A DNA stretch of 64,000 bases from Antedon mediterranea. Lineage: Eukaryota; Echinodermata; Crinoidea; Comatulida; Antedonidae. The stretch is from assembly GCF_964355755.1 (NCBI RefSeq), contig NC_092670.1, positions 17,793,201 to 17,857,200 of the forward strand, read 5' to 3'. Shown piece after piece: positions 26,030 to 38,030 of the stretch. Under the pieces are notes generated by a model. That model was given only the letters and a program-made list of their open reading frames with translations, ran no database searches and was not told where the DNA came from. Every line of letters starts with the position of its first letter. Position 1 is the first letter of the stretch. The position numbers were made by a program, and so were the translations under genes.

Positions 26030-26215
26030 GTTACTTACCTCTAGAGGCCTAACTAGGCCTTATATAGGCCTAGGTAGGCCTAGGTAGGGTAGGCCTAGGG
26101 GGGTGAAGTAGGCTAGGCCTCCTCTATCCAGGCTTACTATCTTTGCTTAACTAGGCTAGGCTAGCTAGCCTACTAAAGCCAGGCCTAGCCTACCTAGCTT
26201 TAATAAAAAGAACTA
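26030..26215. repeat. Dense cluster of AGGCCTA/CTAGGC palindromes
   Basis: Within about 190 bp, AGGCCTA, TAGGCCTAGG and the related CTAGGCTAGGCTAGC recur more than ten times with irregular spacing. The 8-mer TAGGCCTA is common across the whole window, but this is its densest cluster. It borders the transposon-like element at 26330. Confidence 0.7.
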
Positions 26216-26329
26216 AGTCTACTACTAGCCTAGAGTAGTGGGCAGTAGGGCTCTGCTGGTCTCTTCTATTCTATAATATTATTACTATTAATTAGAATCC
26301 AAATAAAATTATTTAGGCCTAGGAGGGCC

Positions 26330-27525
26330 GGATTACCGTCGAAGCGGCCGCTAGTTCAATAACGGTAATTTGTATGGAACGCCGTGTGCGCTTTGATTGT
26401 CGTTGTTTTGTAACTTTTGATTGTCATTGTTTCGATCGACAGGTTTTCTTTTCCTCGGATGTAAATAACAACCTACATTATTACTATTATGTAATTTATT
26501 CTCTTTTTTTACAGATTGAATGTGATACGTTCTTTTAAACGAAATGGCGAATCGATGATTACTTACTTTAACTGTTTAATAAAGTCAATAAAATACATTG
26601 TGGTGTTTGTATTGTATATTAATATAATATATAATAAGCCAATTATTAAGAATAATATATATATTTTTTCAATAAAGTATATCAAAATATATATATTTGT
26701 TATTGTATATTGCAAGTGTCTGTACGGTACGGTAATTCATTACGCAAATTTCTGCTAATAACTCGACTGGCGGCCGGCCAGGAATAGTGCTGTAGAAGGT
26801 CGCGTTTTCGTCTTCACGTTGCTTTATTGAAAACACAAACAATTTATTACAATGGAATAACACTTAAATATATAACAGACCCTATTACTAATCATTAAAA
26901 ACAAGATTCGATAGTATTGTGTAAACGAGATATAAAAATTCGGCAATACCGTACGTAAATTATTATTGCAATACTGTATAAATGATTCGATGTAAATGAG
27001 ATATAAAGATTCGGCAATACCGTACGTAAATTATTAATGCAATACTGTATAAAGATTCGATAGGAGAGTGCTCAAGAAACGTCGGGTCAGTTCAACGTTA
27101 TTTTTTTCCTTCACTGCCAACGTATTTAAAAAAAAAAAGAGATATAAATAAATAAACAAATAAATAGTACGTAAATGAGACATAAAGGTTCAATAGTATG
27201 TAGATTATGATGCAAACGTAAATTATTAATGATTTGATAGTATATGTAAATATATTTAGTTAGTTAATATTAAAATACAAATAAAATATACATTGATTTA
27301 TCGGCGCGGCAGGCAAAATTAATTATTATAGAAATATAAAGATTCGATAGTACATGATTTGACTTATATTTATTGGTTTGACCATACATACAGCTGTAAA
27401 TCAACTCGCCATAGGCCATGGCGTTGACAACGACAATCAAAGATTAAAGCGCACATGGCGTTCCATACAAATGACGATATTAAACTGGCGGCCGCTTTCG
27501 TTGGCGGCCGCTTCGACCATACTCC
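26330..27525. mobile_element. Non-autonomous DNA transposon, ~1.2 kb, inverted ends with GCGGCCGC
   Basis: The left end (GTCGAAGCGGCCGC, then AATTTGTATGGAACGCCGTG and TGCGCTTTGATTGTCGTTGT) is repeated inverted at the right end (ACGACAATCAAAG, GCGCACATGGCGTTCCATAC, GCGGCCGCTTCGAC). GGAGGGCC flanks both sides (26322-26329 and 27526-27533), an 8-bp target duplication as made by hAT or P-type transposases. The interior is AT-rich with no transposase and contains an ~80 bp direct duplication (GGCAATACCGTACGTAAATT near 26942 and 27013). The right arm has an extra GCGGCCGC. Confidence 0.82.
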
Positions 27526-27872
27526 GGAGGGCCTAGGGCCTAGGCCTATATTAGTAAATATTATATTGTTATATTTTGGTCTGAGATTGTTGTAGGCTTC
27601 AATCTTCTTTCTATTCTACAATTAATTATGGATTGTTCCTTGCTTGCCTTCCTTTTATTGTTTTTTAATGTTTGTTGTGTTGAGGTAATGAGATTGAGAA
27701 GGTAAGCTCAAGCCAAGACACAAAAGTTACTCTAATCTAAATGAGTTCCCCCACAAACTAGGCTTATCTATAACTATACCACTACAAAGTTGCCAAGACT
27801 AAAAAAAATATTGATCCATAAATTAGATTATTTTATTTTTTGAAGCAGATGCCTTAAGTGTAGTCAATCAAC

Positions 27873-30800
27873 ATGTCAACCAAAAGTAGGCCTGCTGGCA
27901 GTGGTAGAGTATACAACTTAAGGTGAGATTTGATCAAACGTTATATAATTTATATGCAGAAGAGCATTCGGCACTAATCTACTGTATACTCCTTAAATTT
28001 ACCTAAAATTGTTTCAATACCTCATCAAACGTACTTGTAAGTTTCAAACATGCTGCAACAAGTCCAATGATTTTAAATTTGTTATTCCTAATTATTTGTA
28101 ATTTGCACCATGATTAGTACTATACTACAGTATTATTATATTTTTAAAATGTTTATCTTTATAACTGAATGATTTGCTTTGATCATGAACTTGCCAGTAA
28201 TGATAGCTTACAGTCCCACTAACAAATGGTTATTACAACTTCTTATAATTCAGAAGTAATATCCCGGTTAAAAAGAAAACTGGCACAACAACGAAAACAG
28301 ATGCAACGAAGCCTAGACCAAGTACTAAGGCTCGTGCAATTCCAGACTTCAAGAAACTTCATGAAAATTGGAATGACAAATTTAATAAGGTAATGCTTTG
28401 TTTATTCATCAGTCCATCCATCAATTTGTATCGAATAAACAAGGCATTGGATGACAAAGATTACACAAGCTACTTGAGATGGATAACAGCTGCACCCGTG
28501 TATTCTCAACATTTAATATGTTTCGCCAACATTAGTCATTCATCATAAACTGTCATCATGTAATTTATAAGCTTTGTTTAGTTTTAAGTCAATCCATCAG
28601 ATGCAATACATTGTGAATGTAATCATTCCTTCTTTTATAGGTCTGTCTACGCTATCAAACTAGTTTGACAAAAACAGTGTGATGTACCCAAATATGGTAG
28701 TGATATGACATCATGTCCATATATGGCCACATCACATATTTTCACATAAAGTTTAATAGTGTAGACAGAACATCCATCAGATGCTATCTATTGTGAATGT
28801 AACCATTCCTTCTTTAAGTTAATCCATCACATACCATCCATCCATTGTGAATGTAACTATTCCTCCTTTTAAGTCAATTCATCAGATGCCATCTATTGTG
28901 AATGTAACCATTCCTTTCTTCTTTTTTAAGGGTAAAGCTGTAAAGAAAAAGACATGTACTCAGGTAGATTATTATTTTAACTTTAATGTGGAGATGTTAA
29001 TTACTTGCTCTGAATATTTAATATGTTTTATTGAGGGCCCTTAATGGAACTGGGATAGACCACCATGACTAAACAGGGTATTCAATAAATAAATGCAAAA
29101 AAAAAACATATTCATGCCCCACTGTTTTCCCTGCCTGCTGCATTGATTCCGGTGCAGTGTAAATGTTTCTTTATACATACTTGATCAGATACAGGCATTT
29201 GATCTAACAAGACCAGTTACAAGATCTCAGAAAAGTTTCAAGAGGGATGAGGTTGCAGTGGATGAGAGAGAGGAGTATCTAGATGACGAAGCTTTGCAGA
29301 GTGTACTAGACAAGACTAGCGTTGACAAGCAACAGGCTTCAACAGGTACATTCTACACAGTATTTTTATATTTCATTTAGTTTCTATGTTTTATGGATCA
29401 TAAAATACTTATCTGTTATATTTGATTTATATTGTTTTCATTAACATCATGAGCAATATTTTGTGACTATCATTTGTCATCACCATTAGCGGTAATGCTT
29501 GCATTATAAGTATTGTTGGTATTATCAAATTCACCATGAATGAGTGGCTGAGCGGTTAAGACAGTGGAACTGTAATCCACAGCCATAACACCAGCAAGGG
29601 TTTTAGGCTCACTCCATAGTTTTGGTGGTAGAACAAGTCTTCTCGGATAATGACTATACCATAGGTCCAGTGTACGCATATTGCTCGTGTGCACTTTAAA
29701 GAACCTAATACATCTTTCGAGACGAGTAGAGGGTTAACCCGGTGTACTAGTATACACACTGAGCCACTGTCATGGACAGACGTAATGACACCATAGATGG
29801 CTGCCGATAACATGACGGGACCCTTAGGGGAGAAGAATGTTGTTGAAAGGGTGTAATATCTAAGTCCACAGCGCTCTGATCTTCACGAAATAGCGCTATG
29901 TTGCATTATATATGTATATTGTTTGTCATTATTATTATTATAACTGATTATCATAATTCTAATCTTTGCTATTGTTCATCACTTTGTTCATATTCATTGT
30001 TTTTTCTAGTTTTATTTACCAATATGCTTTAATAATAATTTTTTAAAATCTTGTAGAATGTTTGTTTGAAACAACAAATAGCGTCAGTTCTAGAATTCTT
30101 CGTAGCCATCAAAATCCTCCTAAACCAGTCAAAAGCAGCAAAGATAAACTCGCTGCAAAACAGATCGGTCATGGAAACATAAAAGATACTAGTAAAACAG
30201 GTAACTAAGTTTGTAATGTATCATCTACTATCATAAATCATACATGATACAGGCACAACATGTGATACACATGAGATGCTGTATTTCCCTATGATACAGC
30301 AATGATAATCGTGTAGAAATTTTATCTTTTCTTTCTTGTTAGAACTGGTTACTAAAAGCCGTAAAATTCCAATAAATGCTCTACAGGTTCGCCAACATCA
30401 CAAAGAAACAAGACAACAAAAGGCCCACACAATCAAAGATGAAGTGAAGATGGATAAGAAAGAGAATGAATATGACGGAAAACCTGAAAAAATATCAATG
30501 AAAGATATGCAAAAAGGTTAGACTAAATTTTGTTTTGGTTCTAAAGCTTGTTTTTTTTTTGGTTTTTTTTCTGGAATTTTTTTAGCTTTTATTTATTTTG
30601 TCTTAGGATTGTTAATAAAAAAAAAAGAATGTTTATGTTTTGTTAGAATTTGATATAGAGTTTAAAACAGATGTCGGCGCCCTCAACAGCATTTTGAACA
30701 ACACCGGAATCAGTCATGCACGACCCATTGCTAGACAAACAACTGCAGGAATTGCAAATTCCAAATATGGTGGAAACAGACCAAATAAGGTATTTGATAG

Positions 30801-33800
30801 AAGACAATAACAGATAAAGAATAATGATAATTTCCAATTGTAGGTAGTCTCATTTTGTTATGACTGTTTTATTCCAGGCTTACCTAAGGACATCTATATA
30901 TGATCGACCAGTTCGTAATTCCATATATGATCGTAGGTGGACTAAAGCAAATTTTAGGACTCAAATGACGTCAAAATGGAATAGTAAGTATTTAATCAAC
31001 ATTTATATACAGTAGAAACAATGGTATCAATAAACGATTATTATTACATTAAGATATACTGGCCCCCTGAAAAAGTAATTTTTAAATTGTTTTTTGTTTG
31101 AATATGCCATTTGTTTTGCCTAATAAAAATACAATTTAAAGTTTAAACAATTTCAAATTTTCTGTCAGACAATGGGTTTTTGATTAATTTAACCATTTTA
31201 GTAAAAATTATTATTTTGTTTTCTGTTTTTTATTCTGAAGTAAATTTATGCATTATGCAAATGATTTGTACAGTAAATTTGTAATTATGCATTATGCAAA
31301 TGATTTGTAACTGTTGTTCTTTCCAAGACAAAACTCCATCACCTGTAAAGCAAATGTTGACAACACCAGCAAGAGTTCTTCAACCTAGGAACCAAAACCA
31401 GCTTGTGATAAAAACTCCTGGTGTAAAGACACCAGGAAAAGGCATTTACGGACTGACAACAACAATGCCAAAGACTCCTGTAACAGTATGTATGAATTAT
31501 TGCTAATTCACATGATAATGTGTTTAATATGTGCACATAAATTATATGTGCAGAGGTTTTGAAGGCTTCATAAGCTGAAGACATATACTGATATTAACAT
31601 GAGAGTGGAATTATAGCTTGGTGGTTAAAACGCTCGGCTACCAATCCAAGTGTCCTCATTCAAATCCTGTCATATGTCAGGATTTGTTCTCATGAAAAAA
31701 ATAAAAAACAACTTCACTTGTTTGTTCTTTTAACAGGATTTTCACCTTTAAAAAGGACAGTGAATAAATTCACTTAAGCCTGGTTTCCAATAATGCTATT
31801 TAACAAATGCTATTTCACAAAGCTGTTCCCGACGCAATCTGGAAGGCTTCCCAAATTAATCGCAGTCAAATCGGCAAAGTTCAACCAGGTTTAACCTTTA
31901 CAGTTATCCTTGCTAATTTGCTTTAATATATGTATAAACAATATTAACAAATACTATTATTGTATTCCTTATTATTCCCCTATCTATTCCTATTATAGGC
32001 TTCTCGTGTCGCCAATCTTAAATTCAGTGCCATGGTACCTACTGCGCCTTCACCTTGTCAATCACCCGCTGTGAGAAAGACTGTCAATATACCAACACCT
32101 CAAAGAGTAACTAGACCACAGGTATGTAATGCAAAATCTTGAAAATCTATTTACCCAGGGAAGATTTACTAATTTCACTCTTCCCTGATTTATCTACCCT
32201 ATGGCTTATTTCTCCTAGATAAAACCACATTTTTTCTTGCAGCAGAAATTGATCTTAAAAAAAATAGAACAAAAAATTATTAATACCATATTTTTACACA
32301 TACAATTATTTTGGTCCTAAAGGCCAATTTACACAAACAAGTGGCAACGGTAAGCAGGAAAACTGCTGTGCTTGTCCCACATAGAATCTGTAGCCTATCT
32401 TTTCTAAGCGTGTTTCTGCTCGACCACTGCATGTTTTGTGTAAGTGCATGTCATTAGGAATAACATGGATTCTTTACTTTTGTTTTCCACTTACCATTGA
32501 CGTTACCACTTACCTCATCTGTGTCAATTAACCCCAATGCTGCATTTAGTAGAATGTAAGTAATTTTATAGTTGAGTTTTTATTCTTTCTCTCTCTCTCT
32601 TTTGTGAAGAGTTCAACCAAAAAGAAAGTTAGATGGGCAGAGGTATTAAAGTCTCCTGAAGACCACACTGCAATAAAACAAAGTGAAATTGTAAGTTCAT
32701 CTTCTTTTACAAAATTAAGTTCTTTTATTTCTTGCGCATCCAACAACAAGAAACTATATTACCTTGTACTTGGTCAAGATTGAACTTTTGATCTTCGATC
32801 TAGAAAGCAAACACATTAGCCACCAAGCTACTACTTCAATCTTAATTATTTTTATTTTTCCAGGATGAAATAGTGACTATTTTAAAGTTTACCGATGTTG
32901 ATGATAATGAAACAAAAGAGAATGAGATGAAACCTGAACAGAATACAACAGAGGAATACTTACAGGTAAGGATTGGTTCCCACAGGGATTGAGTCAAGAT
33001 CATCATAAGTAATTTTTCTAATCACCACTTGATTGGATGCTCAAACTGTCACTTGTGATTGGTCGACTCATTTGCTTGCTTTATCTTAAGATATGCTTGT
33101 TAATTTGTTGATTCTTGACTTGTACTTTGTAGAAGTAATGTATTCAAATTTCTTTATTTTTCAGAAAGTAATTGAGCTTGAAAAACAACTTTTACAAGAG
33201 ATTCATAAGCTTCAGGAAGAAAGGAAACCAATACAAAATGAGTCATGTGACTCTGCCCATCCAATCAATGAACAAGCTATACAGAAAGCATCATCAATTG
33301 CTCACACTGATTTAAAATTTGTGAAAATCCAGGAGGATCTTCTAAACGCGGATAATGATTCAGAGAGTTCATGTGAACCTCTTGACCTTACTGTCAAAGC
33401 GCCCTCAAGAACTGTGAATGAGGCACAATCTGTGTTCAAATTGCCATTGCCAATGGACAGAGTTCATCCAGTTCGTCCACAGACATCAACAACATCAGTA
33501 AATTCTTCTAGGATGTTACAAAACGTGACAGCTAAAGCAGCAGTTACAAGCAGGTTATGCAGTGCTACTGATGGGGTCAAAGCCTCTCCGTTGATGGTAA
33601 ATAATCGTCTTGATAATCCTAGCATGCCAACTTCTAATACTCCAAAATCAATGAGAACACCATTGAGTTCTGATAGCAACACTAATCTGCATTCCTTGAA
33701 CTCTGAGCTACATTCCTTGAACTCTGACCTGCAATCTGGTTTTGATGGACTGATTGCCATGCATCAGATCTCACAAGAAAGGACGCCTAGCAGAAAGTTT

Positions 33801-35788
33801 TCTGCATTAGAGAACAATACTTCAGGTCAAATGCAATATATTTCAGAGCATTTTAAAACCGCAAGTTCTTTGTATAATCATGGTTTACATAAACACACTG
33901 ATGGCACTATCACAGACCAAAGTGCTCATACCACTTTGAGTTTGTCATCACCAAATAGTGACGACACAGAGTGCCATGCTAAGAAGTCTGAACATATGGA
34001 GGCAGAAGTGTTAATTTCTGGAGTGGTATCTGTACCTACACCTTTGAAAAGAGTAACCAAAACCGTGCAATACGAATCACCTTATGGTGAAATTGAAAAG
34101 AGGCGTCATGTAGCACACTCTGCTCCATCAGTTCATGAAGACAGAAAGATCTCATCTAGCATAACACAACCGTCGGAAGGTTTTACTAATATTCAACCAT
34201 TGTCTCCTTGTGAAGTACCTGACAAAGAATACTACAGAATGACCTCAATTTACCCTTCTGAATATTCAAATCTCACATCTGTTGCATTGCATCGAGATCG
34301 ATTACTAGCCCTGTCAAACATCGTAATAAGCCCTGTGCCACGATATGCAAATAAACCTAAATGCATGACCGTAAACGGTACAGCTTTAAATAGCCAGTTA
34401 CCTCTGCACAATGATGGGCATATGGATAAAGGTCAACGTTCAGATTCCTCAAGTAAAAGTGTTCAACTAACGCATGTTCAGAAGCTTCAACATGCAATCG
34501 GTAAGATGTGATTATTAAATAGAAATAAATAAAACATTTTTAAAGTTCAGTACAATTATTCTTCTTTAACATGTTTTGTCTTGCAACATTACACTTTGTA
34601 GGGGATGCAGTGTTGCAGCTTTTTTCTTGTTGATCTTTGTCTATTTGACTGTTACAATTATATTTTGTTTTTTTAATTTTCTTGTTTAAAAACAAAAAAA
34701 CGTGCCCATAATAATAATACCGTATTTGGACATCACCACCATATTTGAGCACATTGCACTTTTTTGTTGTATACAGACAAAGCTTTATATCTAAAGTTGT
34801 GTAACATCATCTTCAGCCAAGTTGTGTTTGTTAGAAAATATTACTGATGCCCATCTGCTTGTTTTTGTTTAGCATTAGGTAATAATGGCGGAAAGTATGA
34901 GGAAGTGTTTTTAAATGAAGAGGTGGCTTTGTTTGCTTGTCGTCTACGGAGCAAATTTAGCCCCAAACCAAAGGTGCCGCACAACTTCACAAATCCTCTA
35001 GCAACTACTTTACTACATGGTGATGAAAGAGTAGTAAGTATTATTATTATTATATTTATACATAATTAATCACCAAATTATTTAAGAAATAAAGTAAGAT
35101 ACATGGATATATATATAATAATACGTCAATCTAAAGGCCAATTTACACAGACCAGCGGTAACGGTAATAAAAATATAGAATCTATGTTATTACTTATGAC
35201 CATTTACACACAACGCAGAGCGGACGGACGGTTTCCATTCAAGATAGATACAGATTCTATGTGGGTCAATCTACGCGGTTTTCCGCTTACCGTTACCGCT
35301 CGTCTGTGTAAATTGGCCGTTAAAGTGGCTTAATGCACAAATCCTGTAAGCGCTTCACATTATTACCCCAGTCAATTTTTGGATTAAACATGTATGGAAA
35401 TATACAGTACTCCCATGCTGTTGCAGCCAGTAATCCGCGCAGTAATTGTGTTTTACTTATACCAGGTACCCATTTGTACACATGGGTTAGGCAAATGTAA
35501 CTTAAGTATCTTGCCTAAGGATACTAGCAATGCGAAGAGCGTTAGATTCAACCTCATGATCAATAGTCCAACGTTCAACACACGGCACCACACGCCCTCA
35601 CATTAAGATTCACTTAATATATATGCATAATACATTAAATAACAATCAAAGTTTGATGGTCGACAATCTATTATTAACATTGTTATCATTATTTGTTTTT
35701 CTTTTAGCATTTTATTCCAATAGATGATGCAACAGAGTTGAAAGCCTTACCCATCCCAGGATCTGCATTCATGGCTTTAAAGCATTGA
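27873..35788 (+). CDS. TROAP: TROAP/tastin homologue, 15 coding exons, 994 aa
   Basis: Homologue of tastin, a cell-cycle protein of the mitotic spindle and centrosome that is needed for bipolar spindles. Exons: 27873-27922, 28254-28389, 28931-28963, 29189-29345, 30057-30200, 30343-30516, 30647-30789, 30878-30983, 31328-31485, 31999-32121, 32610-32690, 32864-32965, 33165-34500, 34873-35033, 35708-35788; every join keeps frame. Recognised by an IEFKTDVGALNSIL block (about 236-249; vertebrate tastin has IEFVADPAALATIL) and a C-terminal block EEVALFACR, FTNPLATTLL, HFIPID (about 925-975). Between them it is disordered and basic, rich in TP/SP sites (TTPAR, KTPGVKTPGK, PTPQR, RTPSRK), with a short coiled coil at 470-490. 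A KEN box lies at 453-455, KKVRW (PP1-type RVxF) at 413-417, PLDLT at 541-545. Longer than human tastin (about 780 aa). Convergent with AVL9. Confidence 0.9.
28586..28930. repeat. Four ~52 bp direct repeats ending in a 3' splice-site-like tract
   Basis: Copies lie at about 28586-28640, 28771-28818, 28819-28873 and 28874-28930. Each has CCATCAGATGC-like sequence, ATTGTGAATGTAA and a pyrimidine tract ending AG (CCTTCTTTTATAG, CCTTCTTTAAG, CCTCCTTTTAAG, TTCTTCTTTTTTAAG). The last AG is the acceptor of TROAP exon 3. A family A MITE (28640-28769) sits exactly between copies 1 and 2, so it inserted after the duplication. Confidence 0.75.
28640..28769. mobile_element. MITE family A copy in TROAP intron 2
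   Basis: Starts GGTCTGTCTACGCTATCAAA and ends TTTAATAGTGTAGACAGAAC, inverted copies, with the ATGTCCATATATGG centre. It interrupts the four-copy repeat array of the intron. Confidence 0.8.
29533..29885 (+). repeat. SINE with tRNA-like head in TROAP intron 4
   Basis: Begins GAATGAGTGGCTGAGCGG, which fits an RNA polymerase III A box (TGGCTGAGCGG) of tRNA-Leu/Ser type, and continues with a degenerate B-box region (GGTTTTAGGCTCACTCC). The body carries GTGCACTTTAAAGAACCTAA, GGGTTAACCCGGTGTAC and TAGATGGCTGCCGATAACAT. No tail repeat is clear. The structure suggests an old retroposed SINE. Confidence 0.6.
31612..31690 (+). repeat. SINE head fragment in TROAP intron 9
   Basis: Contains TATAGCTTGGTGGTTAAAAC (A-box-like) and TTCAAATCCTGTC (B-box-like), matching the arrangement of the copy at 40863. 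It resembles a decayed tRNA-derived SINE head; it cannot fold as a functional tRNA by eye. Confidence 0.5.
32321..32533. mobile_element. MITE family D copy in TROAP intron 10
   Basis: Starts AGGCCAATTTACACAAAC, with GGCAACGGTAAG, and ends GACGTTACCACTTACC... TGTGTCAATTAACC as the diverged inverted partner. TAA precedes the left end. It is the older relative of the copy at 35135. Confidence 0.65.
32780..32850 (-). repeat. SINE head fragment in TROAP intron 11
   Basis: On the minus strand it reads TAGCTTGGTGGCTAATGTGT followed by TTGCTTTCTAGATCGAAGAT and AAAAGTTCAATC. The A-box-like start is shared with 31612 and 40863. Confidence 0.5.
32970..33085. mobile_element. MITE family B, right arm lost, in TROAP intron 12
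   Basis: Begins GATTGGTTCCCACAGGGA four bases after the exon 12 donor and includes the core GTCACTTGTGATTGGTCGAC. Its left end almost abuts the 5' splice site GTAAGG, so the insertion left the donor intact. Confidence 0.6.
35135..35320. mobile_element. MITE family D with TAA duplication, TROAP intron 14
   Basis: The inverted ends AGGCCAATTTACACAGAC and GTCTGTGTAAATTGGCCGT are followed inward by GCGGTAACGGTAA and TTACCGTTACCGC. TAA flanks both sides (35132-35134, 35321-35323). The 186 bp have no open frame of note. PIF/Harbinger-like by its target duplication. Confidence 0.8.
35335..35608. repeat. Interspersed repeat family E, copy 1
   Basis: Contains CATTATTACCCCAGTCAATT, GTATGGAAATATACAGTACT, CCAGTAATCCGCGCAG, AAGTATCTTGCCTAAGGATA and CAATGCGAAGAG in this order. 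A copy with the same order lies at 61730-61985 in an ABITRAM intron. Inverted ends are not visible; it may be a SINE body or a LINE 3' end. Confidence 0.7.
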
Positions 35789-36358
35789 TAGGAATGAATA
35801 GAGGTATACAGTACTTTATGAACAGATAGTCTAATGGTATAGTTACACATGACAAAGCAGTCGTTACTTTATGCATATTAGAACGTAACAAGAGATGTCA
35901 CAAACCAAAAGGTGTCGCAAACCAAAAAATGTCACAAACCAAAATATGTCAGCAGTGATCGAGGTGCGGTGCCATATTTGTCCAGATAAAGCAGCTTTTG
36001 ATTTGATGTGGCATCATGAGAAGGTTATACCTTTCAATCGAAGTCATCCATGCTCCCTGCTGATTTGACAAAAGAAAGAAAGAAATCGTACAATTTAAGC
36101 AAACAAATGGGTTCTTGATTCATCGCTCCGATGGATTTCGAATCTGGTACATATTCAAATTGTACAAATTTGGTGTGAACAATCCAATGCTTTACCTGAA
36201 CCCATTTTCAATGATGTTTTTCTCAAGGCACCTGATTGAATCCGGCCACGATGTGAAAACAGCTTTAGGCTGAATACAATGAAAAACCAAAAAATAACCA
36301 TTTTTAATTGTAATACATGTAGGCCTACTAAATCGCTACAGATGTCATAAACCAACAT

Positions 36359-36521
36359 TAAGCCTTGTCTACACTATCAAACTTTATGTGACAAAAAAAT
36401 GTGATGTGCCCATATATGGATATTATGATGTCATATCACTACCATATGTGGGCATATCACTACCATATTTGGGCACATCACACTTTTTTTGTCAAACTAG
36501 TTTGATTAGTGACAGAGCATT
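36359..36521. mobile_element. MITE family A copy, long variant
   Basis: Left end AGCCTTGTCTACACTATCAA, right end CTAGTTTGATTAGTGACAGAGC. The centre has a duplicated ATATCACTACCATAT segment, making this copy about 20 bp longer than the others. Confidence 0.75.
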
Positions 36522-37325
36522 AGATATGCCTTTAGAATTTGTCAGCACCTGCTCAGCAGGCCTTTGGAGGTTACACACTTATGATGCACAAAACGCCGAT
36601 GTTGAGGCCTCTCTGTGTGTAAACTCTTGTCGAGTCTTGTTACGCCATGTGAATTAAGTATACGGGTCATTTAATCATGTTTAAACTAAAGGATCTAATC
36701 ATGCTTTGAATTCAATGATACTTTGAGTAGAAATTATTGCACTTTCAATCGCATTAAATAAAATGTCTACATAGTGGAATAATAATCACAGCAGTCTTGT
36801 CACTATTGCAGTGATAGTTACCATTTATATTGTAAATTTGTATAGAGCTAAGACCGTTCATATGTGCATTGGATCAGAGGCGATGTTGCATGCAATAAAA
36901 GGCAGGCAATGCAATCATGATTATGCCAGATAACAGCTTCTAAAATATAGTTAACTTGTGGCCCGAACGGGCTTCCGTACATATGAAATGAAATTGTATA
37001 TACATTTATTTACTGTACATGTAATGTATACTTGCCTAAATGTTTTTATAAAACATTACATTTTTGGGATTTTTTTAAAATTGCAGTGTGTATATAATAT
37101 TGTATACAGTCATAAACTAAAAAAATTACATGTTTTGAGTTTTATTGTTTTTTTATTTGTAGAAGTATTTGATTTGACATGACATTTATGGAGGTTCTAG
37201 GTTTGCATAAAAACACACATTAAGACGGTTGCAATTGGTCATCCAGTTCGATTTGACCCAAAAGAGAACTGTTCACCAATGACAATCCTACAACCATGCC
37301 AATGTTTGGCACAGTGGTTTTGTAT

Positions 37326-37406
37326 TGTGTACATATGTAGTCCTAAGCCTAGATATGTGATGACACGATGACATATCTAGTTTGATAGTGTGGACAGAGC
37401 TTTAAA
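37326..37406. mobile_element. MITE family A, right part
   Basis: Ends ATCTAGTTTGATAGTGTGGACAG with AGCTTTAA, the family A right terminus. The left arm is missing. Confidence 0.55.
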
Positions 37407-37725
37407 CATGCAGAATTTACAGAACTAGTAAAAAAATGTAATACCTGTATTGATATGCTAATAGAATATTTATTTATTCATCAAACATGTAAAACAGTTA
37501 TTCTACATACAAACAAAAATTCCCCCCCAAAAACATAATAACGTAATGATATTAACAAGTCCCATTAAAACAAGTACAATGTTCATAATTACTAATATAA
37601 ATATTATGATAATAAATAACTAGTTTTGAAACAGAATGGAATAATTTACAAATAATTAATCAGGCACTGCATACAAAGATGTACATATACATATTATTAA
37701 CGGAAAACCACCTTCCACAAAATAT

Positions 37726-38030
37726 ACATTTTTCTTTCCATATAATAGACAAGACAACTAGAATTTATTCTGTGGTCTTACAGGATGATACCTTTACGCG
37801 ACAAGTCACTGGGTCGAATCGTACAAGACATTTTTCTTTCCATACACTGTACTAGACGAGACAACTTAAATCTAATCTGTGGTCTTATGGTATGATACAA
37901 GCCCTTTATGAAACAAGTCACTGGGTCGAATCGTACAAGACATTTTTCTTTTCATACACTGTACTAGACAAGACTGTGGTATTATGAGACGATAGATATG
38001 TTCCCTTTAAGAAACAAGTCACAAGACTTT
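37726..38030. repeat. Three ~105 bp tandem repeats downstream of both converging genes
   Basis: Copies start at 37726, 37828 and 37940. Shared parts are ACATTTTTCTTTCCATA, AGACAAGACAACT, CTGTGGTCTTA, AAACAAGTCACTGGGTCGAA and TCGTACAAG. The third copy is shortened. They lie between the TROAP and AVL9 stop codons and could be in either 3' untranslated region. Confidence 0.8.
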
